A model generated the notes under the pieces. That model was not told the DNA's origin. It made no database searches and saw nothing but the letters and a program-made list of their open reading frames with translations. 64,000 bases of DNA from positions 70,711 to 134,710 of the forward strand of contig NZ_KE386493.1 of the NCBI RefSeq assembly GCF_000427425.1, read 5' to 3'. A program made the translations under genes and the position numbers. Source of the DNA: Caldanaerobius polysaccharolyticus DSM 13641 (GTDB lineage Bacteria; Bacillota; Thermoanaerobacteria; Thermoanaerobacterales; Caldanaerobiaceae). Positions 26,305 to 35,541 of this stretch are shown here, one piece after another (position 1 is the first letter of the stretch; every line of letters begins with the position of its first letter).

Positions 26305-26634
26305 ATGAAAACGTTGGTGTCTTATTTTAACTCGGTTTTTAACGCCCAGCGGGCTATGGGTGCACTTAAGAGGGCAGGATTTGATATGGTTCACATAGAT
26401 ATCATCGATTTTGAATCGAACTCGTGGGGAAGCGTATCTCAATTGGTCTTAAAATCCGCATTTAAAAACAGCGTAGACGTGGAGGTTTTTGCGGTATCAG
26501 ATCCGATGGAGCAACTGGTCTCGGGCATGTACGGGGAAGTAAGCGATTCCAGTATAAAGCTTATGGTGACATGTGACGAACGAGATGAATTATTGGTAAA
26601 AAGACATATAAGAGATAATGGTGGCATATTATAG
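26305..26634 (+). CDS. Small protein of unknown function (YflT-like pattern)
   Basis: 109 residues from ATG 26305 with AGAGGAGGA at 26287-26295. The open frame extends upstream, but that part holds the ilvE terminator and a promoter, so it is not coding. The start YFNSVFNAQRAMGALKRAGFDMVHIDIID has the beta-alpha-beta look of the general-stress YflT/GsiB-neighbour family, in which a short fold pairs residues from repeated halves; this is only a resemblance. No signal peptide or membrane segment. Confidence 0.75.
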   Translation: MKTLVSYFNSVFNAQRAMGALKRAGFDMVHIDIIDFESNSWGSVSQLVLKSAFKNSVDVEVFAVSDPMEQLVSGMYGEVSDSSIKLMVTCDERDELLVKRHIRDNGGIL

Positions 26635-26697
26635 GTAAGAAGGAAAAATATGTTTTATGTAGAATTTTTTATTATATAACAAAAGAGGGGGATCAAT

Positions 26698-26943
26698 ATG
26701 GTTGCACCTGGAGACGAAGTGGTTATAAAGGAGATACATGCAGTACTGGATAAGGTTAATGAAGTTATAAAAGAGGATAGATATTTGTTGGAAAATTACA
26801 GAGAATTGCTCAAGAATGACGGCAATGTAGGGGAATTAGTGAAAGAGACTGCAGATCCAGTGAGGGAAAGCATTGCTAAAGATATAGCATATATTTATAA
26901 AAAATTATCAGAAGCGACATTATATGACAAAATTATTTATTGA
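26698..26943 (+). CDS. Small acidic helical protein, unknown
   Basis: 81 residues from an ATG behind AGAGGGGGA. The product is highly charged and predicted helical throughout (KEIHAVLDKVNEVIKEDRYLLENYRELLK), with no cysteine or signal peptide. I recognise no family. It lies between the preceding small protein and a Spo0E-like gene, in a run of three short genes ahead of comEC. Confidence 0.7.
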   Translation: MVAPGDEVVIKEIHAVLDKVNEVIKEDRYLLENYRELLKNDGNVGELVKETADPVRESIAKDIAYIYKKLSEATLYDKIIY

Positions 26944-27041
26944 AATTAATAGGTAATATTGCTATTATTTATAATTAGTTATAATTAGTTTGATATTTAT
27001 ATATCAATACAAAAATTAGAAGCTATGAAGGAGTTATCTCG

Positions 27042-27215
27042 ATGGATGAATTACAGCTTAAAAGAGAAATTTCGAAATTAAGAGAAGAGCTGGATAGATA
27101 CTTGTCCACACCTAAATGCAAAGAGCATACAAAAAGGTTATTGCAGCTAAGTCAGAGATTAGACGTATTAGTCGTAGCGTATTATAAGTATTACAGCGAA
27201 AAACAGTATAACTAG
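27042..27215 (+). CDS. Spo0E-family aspartyl-phosphate phosphatase
   Basis: 57 residues (begins MDELQLKREISKLREELDRY, ends YYSEKQYN). ATG with GAAGGAG about 8 bases upstream. Two helices: the second, LLQLSQRLDVLVVAYYKY, carries the Spo0E signature SQ.LD.LI..Y (Ser37, Gln38, Asp41). Family members dephosphorylate Spo0A-P and so delay sporulation. Stop is 22 bases before the comEC start, so the two may be cotranscribed. The short length explains why automatic callers often miss it. Confidence 0.85.
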   Translation: MDELQLKREISKLREELDRYLSTPKCKEHTKRLLQLSQRLDVLVVAYYKYYSEKQYN

Positions 27216-27237
27216 TAATGGGGTGAAGGAGGAAGCT

Positions 27238-29514
27238 TTGGACTGTGATTTGCTGTATTCCCGACCTCTCCTTATTCCTTCTCTGCTTTTATGTGCGGGT
27301 ATTGCTATAAGCAGATATTTGCCTTATCCTATTGCCTTTTTGATCTGTATATTTATATTGATCTTTTTGTACTCTCTCTATAGCCATCGCCACATCATGC
27401 TAGCTGTTGTACTGGCTTTGGGCGCTTATGTAGGTGCAAGGGCTTTTTCTGTTAATTCTGATTACGTGGCCATGGAAGGGAAGACGGCGAGTATAGAAGG
27501 GTATGTGATATCGCAACCCGTATACGATAATCAACGGGTGTCCTTTGATTTTGTGCCCTACAATTTAAATACCAAGCAACGCATAAGGATAAGTGTATAC
27601 GGCAAGCGGGATTTACCGCACTTGGAATACGGAGATGTGATGTTGGTTAATGCGAAGATAAAGCTTCCTCCGGCAAGGACCAACCCATACGGCTTTGATT
27701 ACAGCTTTTATTTGCGCAAAAGGGGAGTTTATGCGCTGGGAACAGCCAGTGCTGAGCAATGCAGGGTAGTAGGCAAAAGGGATATGGGGGTTTTAGGGCT
27801 GGCATTTAAGGCAAAGGAAATTGCAAGCCGTGCAATCCACAGGAATTTGGATAACCCATATTCCGATTTGCTTTCCAGTATGTTACTTGGTTACAGGTTT
27901 GACGAAGATGATATTATAGCTGACTTTTCTGATACAGGGGTTATTCATATAATGGCCATATCGGGTTTGAACGTAGGTGTTATAGTTGGCGCAATGCTTT
28001 TGTTAATGAAACCGTTGCGCAACATATACGTTAAAAACACCGTGGTCATGTTTATACTGGCTTTTTACGTGTTTATTGTGGGCTTTTCACCACCTATACT
28101 GAGAGCTGTGATAATGGCATGGATATACCTGTCCAGCTGTTTTTTTGACAGAAAAGGAGATCCCCTGAATTCACTGGCGGCTTCTGCTATTGTATTGCTT
28201 CTGTTCAATCCCTTGAACCTTTTTGATGTGAGTTTTCAGCTTTCCTTTGTAGCCACGGCGTCTTTGATACTGCTTTATCCGCCGGTTCGACGGTGCGTGC
28301 AATGGTTGCCGGTACCGGAAGCAGTGGGCTCTCTGGTGGCTATTACCATTTCTGCTCAACTGGGTATAATTCCTTTTGTCATATACTACTTTCACAAGAT
28401 ATCCCTCATATCTATAGTAGCTAATATCGCAGTGGTTCCATCTACAGCGCTTTTAACGCCTTTGGGTTTTTTGCTGATAATTACGGGCTTTATACCGTTT
28501 TTTTCTGATACGTTGGTTATGCCCCTTACAGGCATAATATCTTACATATTAGGAGTTACGGATCTTCTATCCCGTTTGCCTTTTGCCTCCATTACGGTGC
28601 CCTTTCCTGGGTTTATCTTGATAGTCTTATACTACTTGTTTTTATTGATATTTGCTGATATGATAATATTCGATAAAAAGTACGCTCTGGCCGGGGCAGG
28701 GGTGGCAACGGTTTTATTGATGTTGCAACATTTTTTGCCAGGGCCGCTTACAGTCACATTTATTGACGTAGGACAAGGGGATAGCGCGTTAATCGTCACA
28801 CCACACAAGCACACCGTGCTCGTAGATGGTGGCAGGCTTGATGTAAATTCGGGTTTTGATGCGGGCAAGGATATTGTGGTGCCTTATCTTTTGATGAGCG
28901 GTATACGTAAAGTAGATGTGGTCGTCGCTACGCACCCTGACTCGGATCACATGGGTGGACTTATTTCAGTGGTGGACAGTATACCTGTTAGAAATGTTTT
29001 TGTTTCAGCATTATACGATGATCCTCTTTCAAAATCTTTTTTTAAGTTATTAAAGGCAAAAGGCGTTACTTTACAGCCTTTGTACAGAGGGGATAAGGTG
29101 TACATCGATGGAGTTAAAATAGAGGTGTTAAACCCACCGAAAGGTTTGCCGTTTGAAGGCGATAATGACAATTCTCTGGCGATAAAGCTGATTTATAAAA
29201 AGGCGGCGATTCTGTTTACAGGGGATATGGGGGTTGATGCGGAAAAAGACCTTTTATCGAGAGGAATGGATTTAAGGGCGGACGTCTTAAAAGTATCGCA
29301 CCATGGGAGCGCTACGGCTACTTGTCAGGAATTTGTAAATGCGGTAAATCCTGCAGTTTCTGTGATTTCGGTAGGCGAAAACATTTACGGACATCCTTCA
29401 AAGGACGTGTTGCAGAGGCTGCGAAATACCCGTGTGTTGAGGACGGATTTAAACGGAGCAATCACTGTAAAGACCGATGGCGAGCGGTATTATATTAGGC
29501 CATTTTTAAAGTGA
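27238..29514 (+). CDS. comEC: DNA uptake channel protein ComEC/Rec2
   Basis: 758 residues from TTG 27238, placed by AAGGAGG at 27226-27232; an in-frame GTG at 27223 precedes that site. N-terminal membrane helices and an OB-like soluble loop (about 60-170), the Competence transmembrane domain (HIMAISGLNVGVIVG, about 240-500), and a C-terminal MBL domain (FIDVGQGDSALIV, THPDSDH, KVSHHGS). It forms the channel carrying single-stranded DNA across the membrane. comEA is not in the window. Overlaps the following gene's possible GTG start by four bases. Confidence 0.95.
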   Translation: MDCDLLYSRPLLIPSLLLCAGIAISRYLPYPIAFLICIFILIFLYSLYSHRHIMLAVVLALGAYVGARAFSVNSDYVAMEGKTASIEGYVISQPVYDNQRVSFDFVPYNLNTKQRIRISVYGKRDLPHLEYGDVMLVNAKIKLPPARTNPYGFDYSFYLRKRGVYALGTASAEQCRVVGKRDMGVLGLAFKAKEIASRAIHRNLDNPYSDLLSSMLLGYRFDEDDIIADFSDTGVIHIMAISGLNVGVIVGAMLLLMKPLRNIYVKNTVVMFILAFYVFIVGFSPPILRAVIMAWIYLSSCFFDRKGDPLNSLAASAIVLLLFNPLNLFDVSFQLSFVATASLILLYPPVRRCVQWLPVPEAVGSLVAITISAQLGIIPFVIYYFHKISLISIVANIAVVPSTALLTPLGFLLIITGFIPFFSDTLVMPLTGIISYILGVTDLLSRLPFASITVPFPGFILIVLYYLFLLIFADMIIFDKKYALAGAGVATVLLMLQHFLPGPLTVTFIDVGQGDSALIVTPHKHTVLVDGGRLDVNSGFDAGKDIVVPYLLMSGIRKVDVVVATHPDSDHMGGLISVVDSIPVRNVFVSALYDDPLSKSFFKLLKAKGVTLQPLYRGDKVYIDGVKIEVLNPPKGLPFEGDNDNSLAIKLIYKKAAILFTGDMGVDAEKDLLSRGMDLRADVLKVSHHGSATATCQEFVNAVNPAVSVISVGENIYGHPSKDVLQRLRNTRVLRTDLNGAITVKTDGERYYIRPFLK

Positions 29515-29528
29515 CAGGGGGTAAGAAA

Positions 29529-30485
29529 GTGTTTTTGGATCAGTTGGATCGAGCAGCTAAAAGCACTAATAGCGGTTTTTATATGCTGACAGGGGAGGAA
29601 GAGTACCTTATAGACCTGTTTTTACACCGTATATCTGAAAAATACGATGAGGTAAATATCACCGTCTTTGGGGAAAAAGCCGCTGTACAGGATGTCATAG
29701 ATACGTGTGAAAATGTGCCTTTTTTTTCGGAGGGCAAGCTGGTGGTGGTAAAAGGTTCTGTGGATGATGAACAGGCGCTGGCCGATTACGTGAAAGAGCT
29801 GCCGTCTTTTACATGCCTTATATGCGCGCAAAAAGATGTGGATAAAAGAAAGGCATTGTACAAAGCAGCTAAAAAATGGGGAACTGTATACGAGTTTGAA
29901 AAATTGAAACCTTACGAGGTGGAGAGGTGGTTGGTGGATTATGCAGCCAGGAAAGGAGTGCGCCTTGAAGCGGCGGCAGCTTCTTATCTGGTTCAGATGG
30001 CCCACGACTTGAGAAGCGGTGTTAATTGTGTAGATGTACTGATTTCCTTTGTTTACCCTAACAAATCGATAGGCCTTGGCGATGTAAGGAATTTTTACGG
30101 CAGGCTTGTCGACGATAACATATTTGACTTTATCGATAGCGTTCAAAGGGGAAGTGGAAGTTCTGCTAAGATCCTTACGGACCTTATTGGCAGCGGCGTC
30201 AATTCCATCTACATACTGTCTATGCTGGAATGGCAGTACAGGTTGCTCATTAAGGCAAAACTCCTTTTGATACAAGGTGTTTCAGGTGCCGAGGAAAGGT
30301 TGGGCGTACACAAGTACGCCGCTAAAAAAGCTCTGGATATAGCCAGGCGGTATAACCTTAGGTATTTTATCAAGGGAATGAGGCTATGCCTGGCTGTAGA
30401 GCATGACGTAAAGACAGGGGCCATAAAAGACGAATGGGCTTTAGAGGTGCTATTGGCCAAGCTCATTAGCGACGACCAAAAATAA
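29529..30485 (+). CDS. holA: DNA polymerase III, delta subunit
   Basis: 318 residues from GTG 29529, 7 bases after AGGGGG at 29516-29521; an in-frame GTG at 29511 overlaps the comEC stop but has no ribosome site. Early FYMLTGEEEYLIDLFLHRI resembles the family's ATPase-like N-terminal domain without a functional P-loop, and the C-terminal collar ends DEWALEVLLAKL. It opens the sliding clamp as part of the clamp loader. comEC-holA-rpsT is the usual Firmicutes order. Confidence 0.93.
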   Translation: MFLDQLDRAAKSTNSGFYMLTGEEEYLIDLFLHRISEKYDEVNITVFGEKAAVQDVIDTCENVPFFSEGKLVVVKGSVDDEQALADYVKELPSFTCLICAQKDVDKRKALYKAAKKWGTVYEFEKLKPYEVERWLVDYAARKGVRLEAAAASYLVQMAHDLRSGVNCVDVLISFVYPNKSIGLGDVRNFYGRLVDDNIFDFIDSVQRGSGSSAKILTDLIGSGVNSIYILSMLEWQYRLLIKAKLLLIQGVSGAEERLGVHKYAAKKALDIARRYNLRYFIKGMRLCLAVEHDVKTGAIKDEWALEVLLAKLISDDQK

Positions 30486-30510
30486 AAAAGCGTACACTGT
30501 ACGCTTTTTT
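30484..30510. terminator. Bidirectional terminator shared by holA and rpsT
   Basis: Twelve-base-pair perfect stem, AAAAAAGCGTAC (30484-30495) with GTACGCTTTTTT (30499-30510), loop ACT. Either strand gives a hairpin followed by U's. It touches the rpsT stop codon (30510-30512, minus strand). Confidence 0.92.
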
Positions 30511-30785
30511 CATGCACTGGCATTTGACATTTTGTTTAACTTTAAAGCCAGTTTTGATTTCTTATTGGCGGCGTTGTTTTTATGTAAAACGCCCTTTGTA
30601 ACAGCTTTATCTAAAACTTTTACGGCATTTTTATATGCTTCTGTAGCTGAAGCTACATCGCCAGAATTTAGCTTGTTCATAAAGTCTTTTATTGCTATTT
30701 TCACTAAGTTTTTAACCCTTCTATTCCTCAACGTCTTAACTTTGGTTACTTTAATTCTCTTTTTTGCTGATTTAGTGTTTGCCAA
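30510..30785 (-). CDS. rpsT: 30S ribosomal protein S20
   Basis: 91 residues from a TTG start at complement 30785, with a full AAGGAGGTGA ribosome site 5 bases upstream. Typical S20 beginning ANTKSAKKRIKVTKVKTLRNR, Lys/Arg-rich helices throughout. Binds 16S rRNA in the small subunit. Reverse orientation between holA and gpr is the conserved Firmicutes arrangement. Confidence 0.97.
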   Translation of the reverse strand: MANTKSAKKRIKVTKVKTLRNRRVKNLVKIAIKDFMNKLNSGDVASATEAYKNAVKVLDKAVTKGVLHKNNAANKKSKLALKLNKMSNASA

Positions 30786-30817
30786 AAATTTCACCTCCTT
30801 GCCGACCAAGCAAGTGT

Positions 30818-30846
30818 ATTTTATCATTTTAGAGCTTTTTTTGCAA
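30818..30846 (-). promoter_or_regulatory. SigA promoter of rpsT
   Basis: On the minus strand TTGCAA (30841-30846), 17-base spacer, TAAAAT (30818-30823) with TGA just before it (extended -10). Confidence 0.75.
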
Positions 30847-30903
30847 TAGGAATGAATAAAAATAATATATTTGTCAAATATACCATTAGGGAGGTGAAGT
30901 CAC

Positions 30904-31233
30904 GTGTTAGGCGCTATTGTGAGGTTTATTGTCTCTGCATTGGTGTTGCTGGTGATTTCATATATTTTGCCTGGGTTTAAAGTCGCAGGCTTTTGGGGTG
31001 CACTGATAGCAGCTGTTGTGATATCGGTTTTAGGATGGGTTGTTGAAAGCATATTTGGCGATAAGATATCTCCTCAGAGAAGGGGGATAGTGGGTTTTAT
31101 AGTAGCGGCAGTTGTTATCTACGCATCACAGTTTATCGTGCCTGGTTCTATAAGTGTTTCATTGTTAGGTGCTTTAATAGCGTCATTGATAATAGGCGTA
31201 GTAGATGCTTTTGTCCCCACTGAGCTGAGGTGA
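30904..31233 (+). CDS. Phage-holin-4-2/YvlD-like small membrane protein
   Basis: 109 residues from a GTG with GGGAGGTGA upstream. Four hydrophobic segments with glycine-rich turns (ILPGFKVAGFWGALIAAVVISVLGWVVE) and the pattern of the holin_4_2 (YvlD) family of integral membrane proteins. The function of cellular members is unclear; they are not phage-derived in most genomes. The gene overlaps the region of the gpr ribosome site, so the two are probably coexpressed, which hints at a spore-related role. Confidence 0.82.
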   Translation: MLGAIVRFIVSALVLLVISYILPGFKVAGFWGALIAAVVISVLGWVVESIFGDKISPQRRGIVGFIVAAVVIYASQFIVPGSISVSLLGALIASLIIGVVDAFVPTELR

Positions 31234-31238
31234 TCGCA

Positions 31239-32186
31239 TTGGATTTGAGGAGAACCGATCTGGCTATTGAAACCCGGGAGTTATACAGGAAGGACTCGGG
31301 GAGAGAAGTACCGGGTGTAGAGGTAAAGCAGGAAAAACTAGGTAGCATCACTATAACCCGCGTGAACATCTTAGATTACCAAGGAAGCATGGCAATGGGA
31401 AAACCTATAGGCAATTATATAACGTTAGAAATGCCCGATATCAGGACAGGGACGCCGGAGCTCAACCACTCTGTAGCTGCAGTTCTATCCGATGAATTAA
31501 AAAAGCTCATAGACAGATTGCAATCTCAGAGCGTATTGGTTGTGGGGCTTGGCAATTGGAATGTGACCCCAGATGCGCTGGGGCCTAAGGTTGTCTCCAG
31601 GATTTTTGTCACAAGGCAGATATTTGAATTTGCACCGCAAGAGGTCAGGCCAGGTATGAGGCCTGTGAGCGCAATTGCCCCGGGTGTCTTGGGCATTACA
31701 GGAATTGAGACGGCAGACATAATAAAAGGAGTTGTGAGCCGCATAAAACCAGACTTGATAATAGCTGTGGACGCTTTAGCTTCAAAAAGCACCAGCAGGC
31801 TGGCGTCTACCATTCAGATTTCTGATACCGGTGTAAGTCCAGGTGCGGGAATTGGCAATAGACGCGCTGCCCTGGATCAGAGCACGTTGGGTATACCTGT
31901 AATAGCCCTAGGGGTGCCTACTGTAGTGGATGCGGCGACCATGGCCAGCGATACCATAGACCTTTTAGTAGATTCCCTGATGAAGGCTACACCCCAGGAC
32001 AGCCCTTTTTACCAGGTGTTAAAGGATTTAAACAGGGAGGAAAGGTACGATCTTATACGAGAAGTCATCTCGCCGTATGATAACCTTATGGTTACTCCCA
32101 AAGAAGTCGACGAAATGATAAACGACATGGCCGCAATACTGGCAGAAGGTATTAATATAGCCCTTCAAGATAACTTATATCGATAA
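31239..32186 (+). CDS. gpr: Germination protease GPR (spore protease)
   Basis: 315 residues from TTG 31239, 6 bases after TGAGGTGA; an in-frame GTG at 31230 lies inside that site. The N-terminal propeptide region RTDLAIETREL contains the family's autoprocessing segment, itself resembling the cleavage sequence in small acid-soluble spore proteins. The body has VVGLGNWNVTPDALGPKVV and DALASKSTSRLASTIQISDTGV. It degrades SASPs at germination. Strong evidence that the organism forms endospores. Confidence 0.96.
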   Translation: MDLRRTDLAIETRELYRKDSGREVPGVEVKQEKLGSITITRVNILDYQGSMAMGKPIGNYITLEMPDIRTGTPELNHSVAAVLSDELKKLIDRLQSQSVLVVGLGNWNVTPDALGPKVVSRIFVTRQIFEFAPQEVRPGMRPVSAIAPGVLGITGIETADIIKGVVSRIKPDLIIAVDALASKSTSRLASTIQISDTGVSPGAGIGNRRAALDQSTLGIPVIALGVPTVVDAATMASDTIDLLVDSLMKATPQDSPFYQVLKDLNREERYDLIREVISPYDNLMVTPKEVDEMINDMAAILAEGINIALQDNLYR

Positions 32187-32253
32187 AACAAGTCATAATG
32201 TGCCCTTCTTTTTAATATACTAGAGTAAATCAAAAGAAAAAGAGGGGTGCATT

Positions 32254-33384
32254 TTGTTGTTTATAGTGAAATACCGCACGGTTTATGTATTTTTTGCCTT
32301 AGTCCTGGCTTTAATGGTACTAAGTTCCAAGTTATTTTTTAGCGCCAAGGCCGAAGCAAAGAATAATGTTAAATTGGACAAGGTGGCTCAAGTAAATTTG
32401 ACTGAGGTCCTGCTTAACATGGGTATGCCTTTGATCCAGGCTCAATTCAACCGAGGTTCTCACGGTGTAATAGATTGGTCATTTCTTAATAAAATAACCG
32501 CCATAAAACTGGACCCTAAGCTTATATTGTCTTCTCAATTGCCGCCTTTTAACGCCCCTAGTAAAGGTGTGTTTAATGCAAATGCAAAAAGTACGATCAC
32601 GCCTAGTGCAAAGCCTAAAAAGGAAATCGTAGCGGAAGGCAAAGCTTTTAATCAATCTGCCGATGTAAACACCGGTTTAAACTTAGACGATTCAAAACCG
32701 CAGGTATTGATATATCATACTCATACCCATGAGTCTTTTATAGCCACCGCTGAGCACAGGTATATTCCCACCGATAGTGATAGAAGCGATGACCCCAATG
32801 TAAACGTAATTAGATTGGGCAAAGAACTCAAAGGGGTTTTGAATAAAAACGGCATAAGCGTTTTGCACGATACCACAGTGCACGATAACCCTTACGACGG
32901 CGCATATGAAAGATCTGTGCTTACGTTGAAAAACGATTTAAAAAAGTATCCGTCCATAAAATTTGCCATTGACTTGCACAGAGACGCATACGGAGAAGTA
33001 ATGAAAAAGGGTATGGATCAAACACCTGATTTAAATAAATTGCCTAACCCGGACTTTAGAAAAAAATACCTTTTGGTGCGCGGTGGCGAGAACTATGCCA
33101 GGATCATGTTTGTCATAGGCAGCAGGCGAAGCTCCTCTGACAAAGAGGACTGGCATAAAAATTACGAGTTCGCGAAAAAGATAAGCGATAAGGTGAATCA
33201 GCTGGTACCCGGTTTAAGCCTGGGTATTGACGTAAAGACTTATGCCAGTTATAACCAACAGATTTTAGAAAACTCTGTCCTCGTTGAAGTGGGCAGCAAT
33301 TACAATACGCTGGAAGAAGCTGTGGCTTCTGCAAAGGTACTGGGAGAGGCCCTATCTGATGTGATAAATTCCACGGGCCGGTAG
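32254..33384 (+). CDS. spoIIP: Stage II sporulation protein P
   Basis: 376 residues from TTG (a second TTG codon follows directly), with GAGGGGTG upstream. One N-terminal membrane anchor (about 8-30), a linker, then the SpoIIP hydrolase domain beginning VLIYHTHTHESF with metal ligands likely at His155/His157/Glu160, and DLHRDAYGE later. With SpoIID and SpoIIM it thins septal peptidoglycan and drives engulfment. gpr-spoIIP-lepA is a standard Firmicutes order. Confidence 0.95.
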   Translation: MLFIVKYRTVYVFFALVLALMVLSSKLFFSAKAEAKNNVKLDKVAQVNLTEVLLNMGMPLIQAQFNRGSHGVIDWSFLNKITAIKLDPKLILSSQLPPFNAPSKGVFNANAKSTITPSAKPKKEIVAEGKAFNQSADVNTGLNLDDSKPQVLIYHTHTHESFIATAEHRYIPTDSDRSDDPNVNVIRLGKELKGVLNKNGISVLHDTTVHDNPYDGAYERSVLTLKNDLKKYPSIKFAIDLHRDAYGEVMKKGMDQTPDLNKLPNPDFRKKYLLVRGGENYARIMFVIGSRRSSSDKEDWHKNYEFAKKISDKVNQLVPGLSLGIDVKTYASYNQQILENSVLVEVGSNYNTLEEAVASAKVLGEALSDVINSTGR

Positions 33385-33393
33385 GAGGTTTTT

Positions 33394-33654
33394 ATGAAAA
33401 GAGTACAGAGGTATATTTTAGAAAGGCGAATGAGAAGAAAATGGTACGCTCTTTTTTTTCTATGCGCGCTGGTATTTCTTGCGGGTTTTTTGATCGTAGA
33501 TTACAACACCAGCTGGTTGGTATACGGTTACGGAAAAATAAACGCCTTTTCTGTGGCAGCGACCAGACACTACATTGACATGAATTTTCTGGGGAATGAT
33601 ATAAAAATTTCTGACAGAGCTATAAGAACGATGCTGAATTGGTTCAATAGGTAA
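33394..33654 (+). CDS. Small single-span membrane protein, unknown
   Basis: 86 residues; ATG with TAGGAGG 5-6 bases upstream, nine bases after spoIIP. A basic start (KRVQRYILERRMRRKW) precedes one membrane helix (about 18-35) and an outside segment of about 50 residues. I recognise no family. Its place directly after spoIIP suggests a spore-stage membrane protein; this is context only. Confidence 0.78.
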   Translation: MKRVQRYILERRMRRKWYALFFLCALVFLAGFLIVDYNTSWLVYGYGKINAFSVAATRHYIDMNFLGNDIKISDRAIRTMLNWFNR

Positions 33655-33735
33655 GGGCGATATTGCAAAATTCATTGCGATGTTATAGTATTTAAAGTGT
33701 GAAAGAATATAAAACGTGTTGTAGGAGGATTGAAT

Positions 33736-35541
33736 TTGGATAAGGAGCACATCAGGAATTTCTGCATTATCGCCCATATAGATCACGGTAAATCCACCCT
33801 TGCCGACAGGTTGATAGAAAAAACAGGTACCCTCACCCAGAGGGAAATGGAAGATCAGGTTTTAGACACCATGGATTTGGAAAGAGAGAGGGGTATTACT
33901 ATAAAGCTCCAGCCTGTCAGGCTTGTGTACCGCAGTGAGGATGGCGAGGAGTACGTATTAAATCTCATAGATACCCCTGGACACGTAGATTTCAATTACG
34001 AGGTGTCCAGAAGCCTGGCAGCCTGTGAAGGAGCTTTGCTGGTAATCGATGCATCTCAAGGCATAGAAGCGCAGACGCTAGCCAACCTGTACTTAGCCCT
34101 GGACCACGATCTGGAGATAATACCCGTTATAAACAAGATAGATCTTCCCAGCGCTCGCCCTGACGCGGTTAAGCAGGAAATTGAGGAGGTAATAGGAATG
34201 GATGCCAGCGAAGCTTTGCTGGTATCTGCCAAAGAGGGTACAGGCATTGAAAACGTCCTTAAAGCCATTGTGGATAAAATACCTCCTCCTGAAGGCGATA
34301 AGGATAAGCCCCTTAAGGCTTTAGTCTTTGACTCCTATTACGACAATTACAAAGGGGTTATCGCCTTTGTAAGGATAAAGGATGGCGTCGTAAAGCCGGG
34401 AACGAGGATAAAAATGATGTCTACAGGCTTGGAATTTGAGGTCACAGAAGTAGGTACTTTTACCCCTGGACTGAAGCCATTGGACCAATTGCAGGCGGGA
34501 GAAGTAGGATATATAGCTGCCAGCATGAAAGACGTAAGGGACTGCCGCGTGGGCGATACCATAACAGATGCGGAAAATCCCGCTCTGGTGCCGTTGCCGG
34601 GTTATAGGAAGGTCACGCCCATGGTCTACAGCGGCATTTACCCTGCGGATACCACCCATTATGAAGATCTTAAAGATGCACTTGAAAAGCTGCAGCTAAA
34701 CGACGCTGCGCTGGTATTTGAACCGGAAACATCGGTAGCTTTGGGATTCGGGTTCAGGTGCGGTTTTCTAGGGCTTCTTCACATGGAAATCGTGCAAGAG
34801 AGGCTGGAAAGGGAATACAATCTCAGCTTGGTGACTACAGCGCCCAGCGTCATATACAGGGTCACAAAGACCAATGGAGAGGTATTGGAGATTTCCAATC
34901 CAGTAAATTTGCCCAAGCCTCAGGAGATTGAGTACATTGAGGAACCGGTGGTGAATGCGTCTATCATCGTGTCGTCAGATTTCGTAGGCCCTGTGATGGA
35001 TTTGTGTCAAGAAAAAAGAGGGACGTACGTAAACATGACGTACATCGACACCAGCAGGGTCATGTTGGAGTACAAGCTGCCGTTAAACGAGATCATATTT
35101 GATTTTTTCAATGCTTTAAAATCCAGGACGAGGGGCTATGCGTCGCTGGATTACCACATGGCGGGCTATCAGGTATCTGATCTCATAAAGCTGGATATTC
35201 TCATAAACGGGGAAGTGGTGGATGCCCTCTCTGTGATAGTGCACAGGGATAAGGCCTATGAAAGAGGCAGAAAAATTGTAGAAAAGCTTAAAGAGTCCAT
35301 ACCCAGGCAGTTGTTTGAGATACCCATTCAGGCGGCTATAGGCAACAGGGTAATCGCCAGAGAGACTGTAAAGGCCATGAGAAAAGATGTGCTTGCTAAG
35401 TGTTACGGGGGCGATGTCACCAGGAAGAAAAAGCTTCTAGAAAAGCAGAAAGAAGGGAAAAAGCGCATGAGGCAGATAGGCAAGGTGGAAATACCTCAAG
35501 AGGCCTTCATGTCAGTGCTGAAGTTGGAGGACGAAAATTGA
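33736..35541 (+). CDS. lepA: Elongation factor 4 (LepA GTPase)
   Basis: 601 residues from TTG 33736, 6 bases after TAGGAGGA; an in-frame TTG at 33730 would abut that site. G1 [10 protein letters not shown]2 around [10 protein letters not shown]3 DTPGHVDF, G4 NKID, followed by EF-G-like domains and the LepA-specific C terminus ([27 protein letters not shown]). Full family length. A ribosome-associated GTPase acting in translation initiation/back-translocation. The hemW start overlaps its stop. Confidence 0.97.
   Translation: MDKEHIRNFCIIAHIDHGKSTLADRLIEKTGTLTQREMEDQVLDTMDLERERGITIKLQPVRLVYRSEDGEEYVLNLIDTPGHVDFNYEVSRSLAACEGALLVIDASQGIEAQTLANLYLALDHDLEIIPVINKIDLPSARPDAVKQEIEEVIGMDASEALLVSAKEGTGIENVLKAIVDKIPPPEGDKDKPLKALVFDSYYDNYKGVIAFVRIKDGVVKPGTRIKMMSTGLEFEVTEVGTFTPGLKPLDQLQAGEVGYIAASMKDVRDCRVGDTITDAENPALVPLPGYRKVTPMVYSGIYPADTTHYEDLKDALEKLQLNDAALVFEPETSVALGFGFRCGFLGLLHMEIVQERLEREYNLSLVTTAPSVIYRVTKTNGEVLEISNPVNLPKPQEIEYIEEPVVNASIIVSSDFVGPVMDLCQEKRGTYVNMTYIDTSRVMLEYKLPLNEIIFDFFNALKSRTRGYASLDYHMAGYQVSDLIKLDILINGEVVDALSVIVHRDKAYERGRKIVEKLKESIPRQLFEIPIQAAIGNRVIARETVKAMRKDVLAKCYGGDVTRKKKLLEKQKEGKKRMRQIGKVEIPQEAFMSVLKLEDEN

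Noticed and set aside
26971-26990. Tandem copy of ATAATTAGTT
   Set aside because: Only two 10-base AT-rich units in a spacer; likely chance or slippage.
29622-30275. 217-codon open frame on the minus strand
   Set aside because: Antisense to holA, no ribosome site or recognisable domain.
30904-31233. Holin-like gene as a sign of prophage
   Set aside because: No other phage gene is near; the YvlD/holin_4_2 family is common on ordinary bacterial chromosomes.
35400-35537. 46-codon N-terminal extension of hemW
   Set aside because: Entirely within lepA; HemW homologues begin near the CxxxCxYC motif, and GGAGG sits just before TTG 35538.
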